Part shown: piece after piece, positions 20,190 through 31,582 of the stretch | Numbering within the stretch: position 1 is the first letter of the stretch | How the letters are laid out: the number at the start of each line of letters is the position of its first letter | Assembly (NCBI GenBank): GCA_012656075.1 | Contig: JAAKBF010000049.1 | Span: 741,662 to 805,661 of the forward strand | Length of the DNA: 64,000 nt | Direction: 5' to 3' | From: Phytophthora hibernalis | Taxonomy: Eukaryota > Oomycota > Peronosporomycetes > Peronosporales > Peronosporaceae | The notes under the pieces: model-generated | Databases searched by the model: none | Seen by the model: the letters and a program-made list of their open reading frames with translations, nothing else | Told to the model about the DNA's origin: nothing | Made by a program: the position numbers and the translations under genes

Positions 20190-22567
20190 AGCATGGCTGA
20201 ACGGCCATGTGGCAGCTCTGCCGCGGAAACAGGGCGGTTTAGCCATTCCAGATCTCAAGCGGAACTGCTCGCCCACGCAGCGGTGACTGTGAACAATTTG
20301 GCACTGGAAGCTGATCTGCGCACACAGATCGTGGGCGATGTCATCGCGGGAGGACGGTCCACGGAGCTGGCGAATACGCTCTACGAGTCTTCGAGACACT
20401 CGGAGCCGACGAAGTATGGCAACAGAATGCGGGATACCCTTTGGACGACAGGTGTGGCGCTCTGCACCACGTATGGAGGAACAGAATAGATGCCAAGCAA
20501 GGCAGATATGGTGGTGCGGCTCCACAGCGTCACGTACTTTCGTGGCCAGATGGGGATCTACTGGCGAGGGCGGCGGCTTCACATAGACACGTCCTCGCTG
20601 AAATGGCAGCTCTGTGATCGCTACGTCGCCGTGGAAGCCAACGTCAACGGGGTTTTCTGTACGGAGTGGCTACCATACTTGGTACTCTCGGACTTGAGAT
20701 TGTACTTGGAAACTGGGACCGTGATCAACCCCAACACGCGCTTCAGGAAAATCTGCGCTCGCGGACGCCAACTGAAGGAGGTGGTTCACCGGACGTGAAC
20801 AAAGGCTGGAGGACTGTTTGTTACTGCCCTTACCTTGAAGGTCACCACTGGGGTCCAACGCCAGGTCGGGTACCTCATGCAGTTGATGATACTGAATTAC
20901 CCGCAGCTCATGCACCCGGGGGAACATAGCGGCAAGGTTCGATACCAGACCAAGACTGAGGTACATGTGCCCGTCAGGAGGCAGCTTACTCCAGATAGGC
21001 GACTCATCCGGACGTCGCTGGGAGGCCAGGAGCACCATGGGGCGGTGGAGATACATTCTCACACGGAGCCGGTCACGGCCATGCAACATGAAGTGGATCC
21101 CAAGGCGCAGATATGCGGTGTCCATCATCAACCCAAGGTTGGCACGGATGGTCTGCCTGTGGACAGGCCATCGTCGATGGAAGACACCGAGGAGGACGTA
21201 CAAGTCTCGAATTGGGGTGACGAATGCTAGCAAAGGACGTCAACTTTGTGAGGTACGCCAGGCTGCTGAGCAATGAAGCGGCGAAAGGGCTAGAGGCGAT
21301 GGCCTGGAAAAGAATCAGACGGGTGGTGGGGCTGAACCCTTGGGGCGAGCAACTGCTCCTGAGGGTCAAGTACCACGCCGTCTCGGTCTACAACTCCGTC
21401 ACTACGGGACTAGACTGCCCACATGCAGGTTGTGCAGAGTGGGAAGGATCGACCTGTACCATGTCTTCTGGGAATGCCCAGCGGCGAAGACGCTGAGGCA
21501 AATACTGTTGGCCAGATGGGAATCTGCAGGGCTGAAACAGGAGTCATATGAGGAGGCCTTCTTTGGGCTTGAGCTTCCCACGCTTCCACGCGGCCTTGCG
21601 ACGACAACAGGGAAGATCATCGCGTACCTGAATGATGAGCTGGTGGAGATGATAGGCGACACAGTCGATAGGTTGTCGGCCAACTGCTGGAGTCTGGGGC
21701 TGCATTGTACTTGCTGACAGTATGGAGGTGGAGAATTGCGCACTTTGACATCCAGAACGATTTCTCAGAAGCGCATCACACAGCCGGCCTGAAGACCAGG
21801 CTCCGCAATGGCCATAGGGACGTGACTCGAGACTTCGAGGCCGCAATACCGCTGCCCATTAGAAACAAGATCAGTGACGCTATCTGTGAGATACTTGGGG
21901 CCGAATGGACCGGACAGGACGGAAGGCTGCCGCGACAGGGCCACTGTTTCCTCGTAGCGATAGCGGGGATCAAGGGCGCCACTACTAAAAGCTACTGCAG
22001 CGGCACGCTGGTTGTGAAAGTGTACCCGGTCACGGACGCCTACGTGATCCCGTACGTGAGCAGCGCCACGTATGGAGGCGGGCAAATGACATCTTTCCGA
22101 GCGGCCAAACTGGGGATCTTACGCGGACTACGCAGATGCCTCGCTTACAAGTGGGCGCCGATCCATGGGATGAGGGACAACGCCGATGTCCTGCGCCAGC
22201 TGACAACAAGGGCACCGCCAAAGGCCAAACATCTCAAGGACGACTACTGGAAGACTCGGCGAACGGCAGATGCTGCGGAGGTCCTTGCTGTTCGACCCAA
22301 TTACGCTACTAGAACCGAACAGCCCAAGAGCTGGCACGCATGGCGAAGGCAACTGAACAAGATATGGAGTGGAACGCAGCGGAGATGCCAGGGGCAGGAG
22401 CACGCTGGGCGGGTATCACCGGACTCATCCAGGAGGACGTGAGGCAATGGCTTCAGACTCATGAGAAATCGGACACTTCGGTGGCCGTAGAGCACGGTGT
22501 AACTTTAGGGGGACGCCCCTTGCTGCAGGCAAATGGACGGCGGTGGAGGATAACGACTCGCGGATAG
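20190..22567 (+). pseudogene. LINE C-terminal part: zinc-finger-like region and RNase H-like domain
   Basis: Coding continues in broken frames. CRLCRVGRIDLYHVFWECP (21412-21480) resembles the Cys/His finger seen after the RT in many plant and oomycete LINEs. A domain resembling RNase H is seen at about 21930-22450 (HCFLVAIAGIKGA, TSFRAAKLGILRGLRR, DNADVLRQL), with frame changes near 20290, 20490, 20800, 21230, 21700 and 22310. Ends at TAG 22565-22567. Confidence 0.6.
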
Positions 22568-22668
22568 CACTATTGGCATCGGCTGAGGATGGGCATTAGG
22601 TGGCGTTAGCTTTAGTTAGTTAATTGACATTAATGTACCTCACTTCAAACACAAAAAATCGCTTCATT

Positions 22669-23611
22669 CACGGCAAATCTTGTACGAAGCATTTTAGACA
22701 GCTATTTCGGCCATTACGGCCGGTGGCCTATGGATACACAGTGAGAACGCTACAGCAAGAACCTCACTTTGGGTGGGTTTCGGCTGAGTAAATACTCTGG
22801 AATGCAAGGCATAGCTACCGTTTTTAAACAGTCACATCTTGAAACAAAGTGAAGCTAGATCGATGAGCTTGGTGGTTGGAGTGTTTCATAGGATTCATCC
22901 GACACTTCTCCAACCCAACATCCAGTTACAACTTATTTTCGCCCTCCATTTGAATATCGTTCGCATCGGTATTCCTAATTTCCTAATCAAAACAATCTGT
23001 ATCCAAAAATGGTGTGCTTTGGAATTAAGTTTGCTGAGCTCAAAAGTATAATCCAGAGCTGTTCCGTGCGAAGACTGTTTTACAGTAAAATACAATACTA
23101 CATGTATACCGGTACATGTATGTAGTGCCCGCCTTGCCGCCACCGGCATTTTGTTGCGCTGGACATTCAGTGAAGGTACGAAATACAGTCGTTTGGTATT
23201 GAGCAGTTCATTTGGACTTACGTCGCTGGTTGACTCGATTTCTGTTCACAGTCGGTAAAGTATTCCTGTGTCACGTCTAAAAAATAGATGATCCTCTTCC
23301 CTACTGATACGTGGCTGCAGCACCTACCACTGCTACTACTATTCGATTCCAAAGTTGAATTGTACTAGAGCGGCTTCCACTCGAGAGCAGAACCCTGCTA
23401 CGGCCCTTAGTCCGCCATGCCCTCAAGCCGTAAGAGCGCATTTGCACCGACGCCTCACACTCGCCTCGTGAAAGCATTGAGCAGCAGGGGTTAATGCAGA
23501 ATGATACTACATGTACTATCCTAGTGGTTTCTTGGAATCAATTAGAAATCTCTCTAACTTTACTCGGATAAGAATACCTACCGGCAGCTTCTGTTTCCTA
23601 CTTGGCCATCT
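22669..23611. other. Non-coding between LINE and effector gene
   Basis: No supported gene. CATGTATACCGGTACATGTATG at 23100-23121 is a palindrome-like word; ACCGGTA words recur in gaps across the window. Confidence 0.4.
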
Positions 23612-24322
23612 CTAGAAGATAGTGCAGCGCTTGGCTACGGTCGTTGCTTCACCAACCGGTCTTCCACCAATTGTTGTCATTCGGGTGTAGATCGTCTGCG
23701 CCGATAAATCATCCATACGCCATAGCGCCATGTTCTTGTAAAGCTCATCGTCACTTTTGGCGATGTCTTTGAACATTTGGCGCATTTGGGATATCTCGAG
23801 CTCCTTTGGAGTTTTGACAATGTGCATCGTCTCCTGGAGATAATTACTGAAGCGCTTGAATACTGTCTCAGCCTCGTCGACAGTCCTGCCAGCAGTCACC
23901 ATTTCGTTGTAAATCCTGGTTGCTGATGTGCCCTCCGAACGCCAGGTCTTCATCGCTGGATACAGGATGTGGTCGTACTCAAGAATTTTCCCGTACATCT
24001 GGAAGTTTTTCTGCTTTTCCGCTGCTAGAGCTGCCTTCTTCGACGATTTTCCTGTTAGAGCAGCCTGCGCTGCCTTCTTCGTCTTCGATGATGATTTGAA
24101 TAGTTTGGACAGCGATTTGAAACCACCTCTTTCTTCCCCCAGATCATTATTGTCACCCTCGTTAACGGCCGTCAGGCGTCTCAAAACCATATTGCTGTCG
24201 CGGCTTGCATCAAGCGGTTTAGCAATCGAGACCTGGTCGGCTTCTCTGGCCGGGGAGAGAGCGTTGGTGACAGTAAGAACCATAATCGACCCAGCGATTA
24301 GCAACAAACTAGACACGCGCAT
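23612..24322 (-). CDS. Secreted RXLR-class effector candidate
   Basis: 236 residues, one clean exon, as is usual for these effectors. The first 21 residues form a signal peptide (MRVSSLLLIAG, hydrophobic to TNAL). A degenerate RXLR site follows at residues 47-51 (LRRLT) and a GEER at 62-65, at the right spacing for RXLR-dEER proteins translocated into plant cells. After a Lys/Ser-rich linker, repeated helical units begin with MYGKILEYDHILYPAMKTW and a second DELYKNMALWRMDDLSAQ, typical of WY-like folds (Trp and Tyr spacing). It ends soon after GGRPVGEATTVAKR. The exact host target cannot be read from sequence. Confidence 0.75.
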   Translation of the reverse strand: MRVSSLLLIAGSIMVLTVTNALSPAREADQVSIAKPLDASRDSNMVLRRLTAVNEGDNNDLGEERGGFKSLSKLFKSSSKTKKAAQAALTGKSSKKAALAAEKQKNFQMYGKILEYDHILYPAMKTWRSEGTSATRIYNEMVTAGRTVDEAETVFKRFSNYLQETMHIVKTPKELEISQMRQMFKDIAKSDDELYKNMALWRMDDLSAQTIYTRMTTIGGRPVGEATTVAKRCTIF

Positions 24323-26107
24323 TCTTGATCTGGGACAGCGAGGAGGTACGAGGTGCTAAATGGCAGTGCAAATTGCAGAGTGCGAACTGACAGTGCAAAT
24401 TGCTGAGTGACGTACAATATCCGTGGACTCGCTACCAAAATATTACCGGAACTGCAAGCCTATCATGGGATTCAAGCTGACCTGTACCTTACGATTGCTT
24501 CCGTTTTATCATGAGCTTAGAACAAATGTCGTTGCATCGATGATGGCTATTACCGCAATCTAAACTTATTATTAATAGTAAACGGATTTGGGGGCAAAGC
24601 CCCTTTAACGAAACGCACAACAGACTTGTTACCCTTCATTTACCCTTTTAAAGACTTTTTACTCTCGATTTGTAAACAGGTAGGGAAGCCATTATCATTC
24701 CCCACGCTTTCTGAATTTGACCACGCCTCAGGCTGTCAGCTGCGTGCTGGTTGTGCAGTTGTAAAACTGAGACTGATACGCTGGTGGCGATCACACACCT
24801 GAATTTTGCACGGTGATACCATCACATCCATTTTTATGAACCACAGCCGGCTTGATCGGTTCGCGATGGTATTTAAAAAACAACAACCCGGCTTTTCTGG
24901 ACGTAAAATATCCATTTTATTAGCAGTTTTGCCATTTCGAAGCATTTCATCTCCCCTACTTCTTACTGAGACTTGAAACTTCGTAACCTACGGTTTCAGA
25001 CCTATGCGAACATGCATACCAATTTTCAAAGCGATAACATGCCTCCTTCGTAGGGCCCCCGTACAGACCATGCGGCCTGTTAGGCAATGCGTGTTAATAA
25101 GAATTCTTGCTTTAAAAATTTCAACTGCGAATCCCTAGTTTCTTGCCCAGGATCCAAATTCCATTGCAGCTTACAGTAGCAGTAATTTAAGTACTGTTTC
25201 CTTCGGCCACACCCTGATTTCTACCAGTCCTACGGCTACCCATGCAACTACGGCTATGGGTTCCATTGGCTCCGAGTTGGATGCGACTGTTACTGATGCT
25301 GGCACAAGGCGTCTGCTTTTGATACTGTGAGAGATGCGTCAGCCAGGGCGGTGGGAGACCAAGAGAGAAAGACGCCGTCAAAGGAGGTCAACATTTCCAC
25401 TGTAAACAAGTAGAAAGCCAACAAATATATAAAGTGAAGCAAACGATGGTCAACTACGACGTAGAACTAGTTTGTTTTGGTAGTAGCCCACGGCAAAATA
25501 CGTAGGACAAAGATGCGTAAGGTACAGTAGCTAGTTATGTCATACAATCGCTACCCACTTGACTTGAGGTCGACCGTCTTCACGGACATCTCTGGAGTCA
25601 ATAGTGTACATGTATAGCAATACATGCTCTTGTCGATTGAGTGCAAACTGAAGGTTCGGTGAAGGTCAATGTAGCACTTCAGCTGCTGTAGATGAACCCA
25701 GTCGATAAAGACCTTTGCTCATATCTCCAGCACAGGATACAATACACGGCAGCTTATAAACGCAGAGACAGTGATTTCTTCACGGTATGAGTTCTGCTAG
25801 CTAGCCACAGCCGGTTATTCCCAGATTAAAATATTTCTGTATGTGGTGTGTTTGTGGCAGGTGGTCACGACATACCAACCACATACACCGTATTTTTTTA
25901 GGCTGTATGTGGCGGTAACGCCGTCCATTTCCGTTCACGTCATTACTAACTGGAGCAGAATGCACTCTCTTTGCTCGATTGAATCTCATGATCTGGTAAT
26001 CTGGGGATCGTTTTATATGATTATGGCGATTAGAATACCTTGCAAAGTCGCATAAAGGGAATGAACATGTTGGATAGGGTTTTTATCCAATCAGAACTGA
26101 TTAACTC
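24323..26107. other. Non-coding; effector promoter and gene-poor sequence
   Basis: 24363-24416 is an imperfect 27-bp tandem repeat (CAGTGCAAATTGC unit) just upstream of the effector gene. No other gene, RNA or repeat could be supported. Short ORFs here look random. Confidence 0.45.
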
Positions 26108-26456
26108 CATTTCTAAATGAAAGTGACAATTATTACAAACTGGATTCACTTAGTTTTGTATGTGGGATATTTGTTGGCCTTTTCTACCTCAAAATGGAGG
26201 AGGGGTGAATCTCAACTCGCTCGGCAAGCCAAAACAACGCCTGTGGTTTAAAGATCCGTGTGCGCAGCACGCGGGCTTAAACCCAGGACCAAGCAGGGTC
26301 ACACCTTGCTCGGCTTAGGTTGTGTCACCGTTCTCAGGGTTTTTAAGGGTGAGGCTCGGGTGTAGTTTCCCTGCCGGCATCTCCGACTTCTACGATTTGT
26401 AACTAGATGACATCCGTTCCTCAGTTTGTTTAAATAGTCTCTGTCATTTCTAAATG
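26108..26456 (+). repeat. Short interspersed repeat, copy 2, with 12-bp target duplication
   Basis: Element 26120-26444 (325 bp) lies between two exact copies of CATTTCTAAATG (26108-26119 and 26445-26456). The body matches 5150-5442. It carries CACGCGGGCTTAAACCCAGG and no ORF. The perfect duplication indicates recent insertion. Confidence 0.85.
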
Positions 26457-26721
26457 TAGCGAGATCGGTCTAGGGCTTTATGGTACATCTAGGGTGCACT
26501 CACATCCTTTTCGAGAGACTCACGCATTCGAGGTGCTAAAACGCATTTTATAATATATCCACCGTTTCTCTAGCTGAACGCCAATTCAGGCTTTGTTCTA
26601 CGAGTTACCTTTTCGTGAGAATTTTGCGTTGTGTTTTCTTTTCTAGCCAGCAGATACCGTTACAATAGCTCAAGATTCTCGCACAAAAATACATTTCCGA
26701 TTTACGTTATACATGTACATG

Positions 26722-26886
26722 TACAGAGTTCCCCTGCAAAGGAGAAAGGTGGGACCAATAAATGCTTCCAGGTTGAAAGATTTGCAAACGGATTTGTATC
26801 GCGGTAGAGCAAGCTTTGTGACAACTATACTAATTTTGCAAGGTAAATAGCTGATTACGGCTCTCCCTTTGCCGGGGAACTCTGTA
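26722..26886. mobile_element. TA-flanked MITE (Tc1/mariner type), family 1
   Basis: 161-bp element 26724-26884 with terminal inverted repeats CAGAGTTCCCC(T/G)GCAAAGG (one mismatch in 19) flanked by TA on both sides. No coding capacity. Lies about 200 bp upstream of the LWY effector start. Confidence 0.85.
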
Positions 26887-27085
26887 TAAGCAACTGCAAT
26901 GCATTTATTAATAGCTGACGCTTGGCACATGCTTTCAGTGAAAGTTTCACGGGTGCTGTGTCGATTTCTGCTAGTGTTTACCCTACTTCCTCGGTACTGA
27001 TGTGGGCGTAACTATTCTCAGTAGTTGAGGCTCGAAGTTTAATGGTACCGGTATCTGCTCATTTCTTAATTTCCTTCGAACCAGC

Positions 27086-29475
27086 ATGGTTGTCAAGCTC
27101 AGTCCCTTGTCGCGTAGGCACTGCGCGATACTTTTAGTGTTTACGCTCTACTGGCATGTGTCGCTGTGGCAATGGACTCACATGTTCCCGTACCAGAAAA
27201 TTTGGATCGTTCCGAAAGGCGTCTGTTACGAGTCTACCGAGGCAATCAAAGCTTGAGGACTTTAGTGGGGAAAATAAAAAACGATGACTCTGGGGAGAGA
27301 GCTATCTCTGACGCGGTGAAGAAGGTCGCTCAAGCTGCAAAGAAAAAGTTGATGTCGAATAATCAAGCAACCACAAACAAGTTGTTCAAGAAACTACAGG
27401 TTACGGAGGCCGACGAGACACTCTTTCGAAGCTCGCAGTTTGAGAACTGGGCAACCACTGTGACCAAGAACTTCAAGAAAAACACTGAACTAGCTCAAGC
27501 GTCGATAGCTTCTTCGTTAGCGAGTCATTTCGGCGATGAAGCTCTTGCAAAACTTCTTGTAATGGCGAAGCAGAACGACCAATCCAAAACTGTTGCTGCT
27601 CAGCTGGAAAATGCACAGCTACAGAATTGGGAGAGGGCTGGCAAAACTGGAGATGATATTTTTGATCTTCTTAAGCTGTATGACGAAGGAGAAAAGCTCT
27701 TTGAAAGCCCGATGGCAGCCACTTGGATATCTTACGTTACTCAACTGAAAAAACAGAACTTTGGTGAGGGTATATTTTCGTCCCTTAAGAAACGGTACGA
27801 CGACGAATCTCTCGCGAAGATGATAGAAGGGGCACGGAATAGTGTCGACACGGTTTTCATGGGAAACAAATTGAGGCACGTGCAGCTGACCAAATGGTCG
27901 AATGAAGGAAAGACTGTCGATGACATTTTCGAGTTACTAAAGCTCAACAACCGAGGGAAAAACTCCTTCAGAGCCCGTTGTTGAGGACTTGGACCGCTTA
28001 CGTCAAATTGCAGGGTAAGAACCCGTATGACCTGCTTTTGGTAAACCTGTCGACCTATTATGACGAGATATCTCTAGCGAAGCTTTTGGTAGCGGCACAG
28101 CAGAATGATAAAACGTCTAGAATTGGCCGAAAGTTGGAGGAGGTGGAGTTCAAAAGTTGGCAGAGTGATGGCAAATCAGCCAACGACGTTTACAACCTTC
28201 TCAAGCTGAATTTGGAAAGAGACAACATTTTGAACAGCCCAATTCTAACCATATGGATCTCTTACACGACGAGGCTGGATCAGAATCCATACCAGTTACT
28301 GCTGGGTCAATTGATGAAGCGTTACAATGATGAAGGTTTAGCAAAGATGATTGCAAGTGCGAAGGAAACCACAAGACAAGACTCGTTGCCGTCAATTTGG
28401 AGGAATTGCTGCTAAAACAATGGATGAGAAATGGGAAATCATCCGACGATGTTTACAACCTTCTCAAGCTGAACATCGAAGGAGACGATATTTTGAAAAG
28501 CCCGATGCTAAATACTTGGATCTCCTACACGGCTAAGCTGAATGAGAACCCGTACCCTCTCTTGATGGCATATTTGATGAAGCGGTACGACGATGCAACT
28601 CTGACAAAGATGTTTGTAACGCCGAAGGGGGTTATATTACGGGGACTATTGGCATCAAATTGGAGGAGGTACAGTTAAAAATATGGTTGAGCGGCGAGAA
28701 AACTGCAGACGATGTGTTCAAGCTTCTACAATTAAATAAGGAGGGGTTAAAGTTTTTGCGAGTCCAGTGTGGAGCGTCTGGATTTCTTTTAAAGAAACTG
28801 AACAGAGAGAACTCGGACGAGTTGATGTTCGTGGTGTTGAAAAAGCACTACGGTGATGGAGGTGTTACGCAGATGATTACCTTTGCCAACAAAGAGGCGA
28901 GTACGAAAAGCATCGCCAGAACGTTGGAGGAGGAACTCTGGCGAAGTCAAGGAAAAGATGGAGGCGATATTTTTAAGCTGTTGAAGCTGGATGAAGAAGG
29001 AAATAATTTCTTTGAAAGCCCGGCCCTCAGCTCGTGGATTTCGTACGTGACGAGGCTCAACAACAAAACCCCGGACGCGATCTCGCAACTTGAGAAGCGT
29101 TTTGGCGGAGACGTAAAGTTGGCCAGGATGATTGGCCGTGCAGAACAGCAAGTGACTAGTGAGGCCACGAAGAAGGCCATCACTCAATTGCGGGATCTAC
29201 AATTCAAGAAATGGATGGCAACTGGAGTGACCCCCAAAGCATTTCGGCCAAGATGGTACTTAATACGAAGAACACAAAAGTGCTTCTCGACTACTCCGAT
29301 TTTTACAAGGCCAATGCAGCGAGAGCAGGTTAGACATCAGGTACGGTCGCTTGATAAGGTTATACTACAAAATTATCGGCATTTGATGTCAAAATTTTTT
29401 GGAAGCGTACGTGCAGCGAGCAAGTTCGAGCACGTTCCCAAATATACCGCACAACTCGACAAATTAAGAGCGTAG
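27086..29475 (+). CDS. Large RXLR effector with tandem LWY repeats, frame broken in several places
   Basis: Probable start ATG at 27086. A hydrophobic leader is read in one frame then the next (shift between about 27115 and 27165), giving an apparent signal peptide. RXLR site RLLR at 27220-27231 and a DSGER site at 27286-27300. From about 27360 there are seven or so units of 85-95 residues. Each has F..S....TWISYVT, then LLKKRYDDESLAKMI, then LQNWERAGKTGDDIFDLLK, the (L)WY pattern of PSR2-like effectors. Frame changes at about 27955-27985, 28385-28415 and 28640-28680, plus a compensating pair at 28757 and about 28795 (T-rich runs). About 780 residues in all. Either a recently disabled gene or assembly indels. 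Confidence 0.75.
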
Positions 29476-30026
29476 CAACCAACGACACACCTGGGAAATC
29501 AGACGCCCTACCATTTCACCTGCCACAACTTCCAAAGTACTTCAATTATGGAGAAACAACGCGCAATCGACGCGTAAGGGTCTAAACTTGCTAGGAAAGT
29601 TATTCTGGGCTAATTATGGGTGGTGGTTGTGGATTTGTGCAAGACCTTTCCTGACTGTCTTGTTTGGTGACCTCAGGCTTCCTATAGACCATAATCGGTA
29701 TATTGACACATATATTGGTGTATGACAACGCCCAGGAAGGTAAGCAAAATGCCAGCGGTCGACTGGAGGGTCTCCCCAAACAAACTGTCCCGTTTAATTT
29801 CTATTCAAAAGACGACCATCACTCTACATATGTCGATAATTTTACGATACGGAGGTAGTAATCAATAGTGTATCGAATTTATACACACAAGAAACGGTTT
29901 GTACGCGATCTGTACATGTACAGCCGAGGTTTTGACGGAGAACTGAACAATGCACCCAATATATTATCTAAAATATGCGGGGTTCCATTGATTATAATTC
30001 TTATTAATATGAAGTAATACTAACAT
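29476..30026. other. Non-coding between effector and copia element 2
   Basis: A/T-rich with no supported feature. Confidence 0.4.
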
Positions 30027-30341
30027 TGTTGCGATTGACACTCGCTGTCTCTGTGTGCGTACATACAGCTACTGATGTAGCCTGGAAAATGTCTTGTGCT
30101 ACCTGCCTCTCCTACAAATGCAATACCCTTACCGTTCTCTCTTAATGCGCGGCCAAACGATTTGAGGCGAGGCCAAACGATTTGAGATATGGCCCAGCGA
30201 TTCCCATCAGAAGATCATAATAGAAGTTGTCAGTCAATCACGATACCGTATTTGGGGTAGATCAGCCAATCACCTTGCAGCACTCGTTCCTCTTCACCAA
30301 TCAATTAATATACCGTCCAAGCTACGTCTACATTCGCAATT
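30027..30341 (+). repeat. 5' LTR of element 2 with inverted middle
   Basis: Starts TGTTGCGATTGACACTCGC, like element 1, and ends CTACATTCGCAATT. The middle (about 30086-30315) is the reverse complement of 14716-14950 of element 1. The 48 or so bases corresponding to 14951-14998 are missing. Confidence 0.85.
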
Positions 30342-30409
30342 GGTTATGAGCCCAAGCTACGCTGACACCGTCAAACTCGTGTAAGGCAACTACTTCCTCT
30401 GGGAGTTCA

Positions 30410-31582
30410 ACATGAGGATGAAGCTCTCGCGCAAGGGACTACTGGCCCACATCATCAAGCCAGAGTTCGACGCGCTGAGCGATCGCTCCACGGCACAATG
30501 AAAGATGGACGATCTGAAAGCCCTTGGTGTGATTGCTAGAGATGTGAGTCTCACATACCAAGTATACATCCGTGGAGCGACATCAGCTGTCGACTCGTGG
30601 CACATGCTCGAGGAGCAGTTCAACCGAAACACATTGAAGAACCGACTCATCGTCACCAAGAAGTTGCACAACTTCAAGATGGAGCCCGGTACGCGGTTCG
30701 CGGTGCACGTCGACTAGTTCAAGGAGATCGTCTTGCAAATGGAGACGATCGGGAGCCTTTGGATGATATCCGACAGCTCGTGTTGCTGCTCGGTAGTTTG
30801 ACGGACGAGTACCGGATGATCAGTACCGTCCTCGAGAACCGCCTAACATGACGTTGGCGTACGCGATCCAAACTCTCTCTGTTGAAGCCTCGGATGAAAC
30901 GTCATCGGCTCAACAGAAGGCGTTCGTGGCCAAGAAGGACCACGGCAAGCGCAAGTTCACGGGCCAGTGCTTCTATTGCGAGAAGCCTGGGCACAAGCAA
31001 ACGGAGTGCCGCAAGAAGAAGGCCGACGAGGGACGCGGACAAGTCGCAAGAGAGACATCCGACTTCGCGTTCACGGCAACGAGTTCGATGAGCAAGAATG
31101 AGTGGCTTGTCGACTCTGGTGCAAGCTCGCACATGATCAACGTCCGAGACAAGTTCGTGTCCATGAAGGAGCTGAAGACGCCAGTCCGCATCACTATTGC
31201 GGATGGCACGAAGATCGACGCAGTTGCAATGGGCACCGTCGGGTTGAAGATGATGGACGGGACGTCTGTCACGCTGTCGAATGTTCTGTACATCCCTGAG
31301 GTTGATGGAAGCCTGATCTCGGTAGCGAAGCTGGCCGAGAAGGACGTTGTCGCGCAGTTCAGCAAGGACAAGTGTGTCTTTCGCTTTGGCGACGCAAACG
31401 TCATGGAGGCCAAACGATGTGGAAACGTGTACAAGCTGAAGACAGTGGGGACGAGGTGTGGTGCTGCAACAACACCTCGTAAGGAGCCGTGGAGCGTGTT
31501 GCACGCACGCCTAAACCACATGCCGCGGGTTATGGAAGCACCTATGACTGTGGACGTTAGTGCAGGTTGCTGCATGGGGTAA
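30410..31582 (+). pseudogene. Copia gag, zinc knuckle and protease of element 2
   Basis: Gag carries the same TGA (30499-30501) and TAG (30715-30717) as element 1. The intact knuckle CFYCEKPGHKQTEC is at about 30970-31011. Protease DSGASSHMI lies near 31115 and a GAG-pre-integrase SVLHARLNHMP near 31500. Frame breaks at about 30754 (one G fewer than element 1), 30850 and the shared GGGG at 31576-31579. Confidence 0.85.

Larger units (their letters stand above)
18638..22654 (+). mobile_element. 5'-truncated LINE (non-LTR retrotransposon)
   Basis: Flanked by the 14-bp direct repeat AAAATCGCTTCATT (18624-18637 and 22655-22668), which fits a LINE target duplication. It contains a reverse transcriptase, a zinc-finger-like region and an RNase H-like domain. 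No endonuclease domain is present, so the copy is 5'-truncated or 5'-deleted. No clear poly-A, only ACACAAA just before the right repeat. Confidence 0.85.

Noticed and set aside
24587..24613. GGGGGCAAAGCCCC as a terminator hairpin
   Set aside because: Short, in a eukaryotic context and not next to a supported gene.
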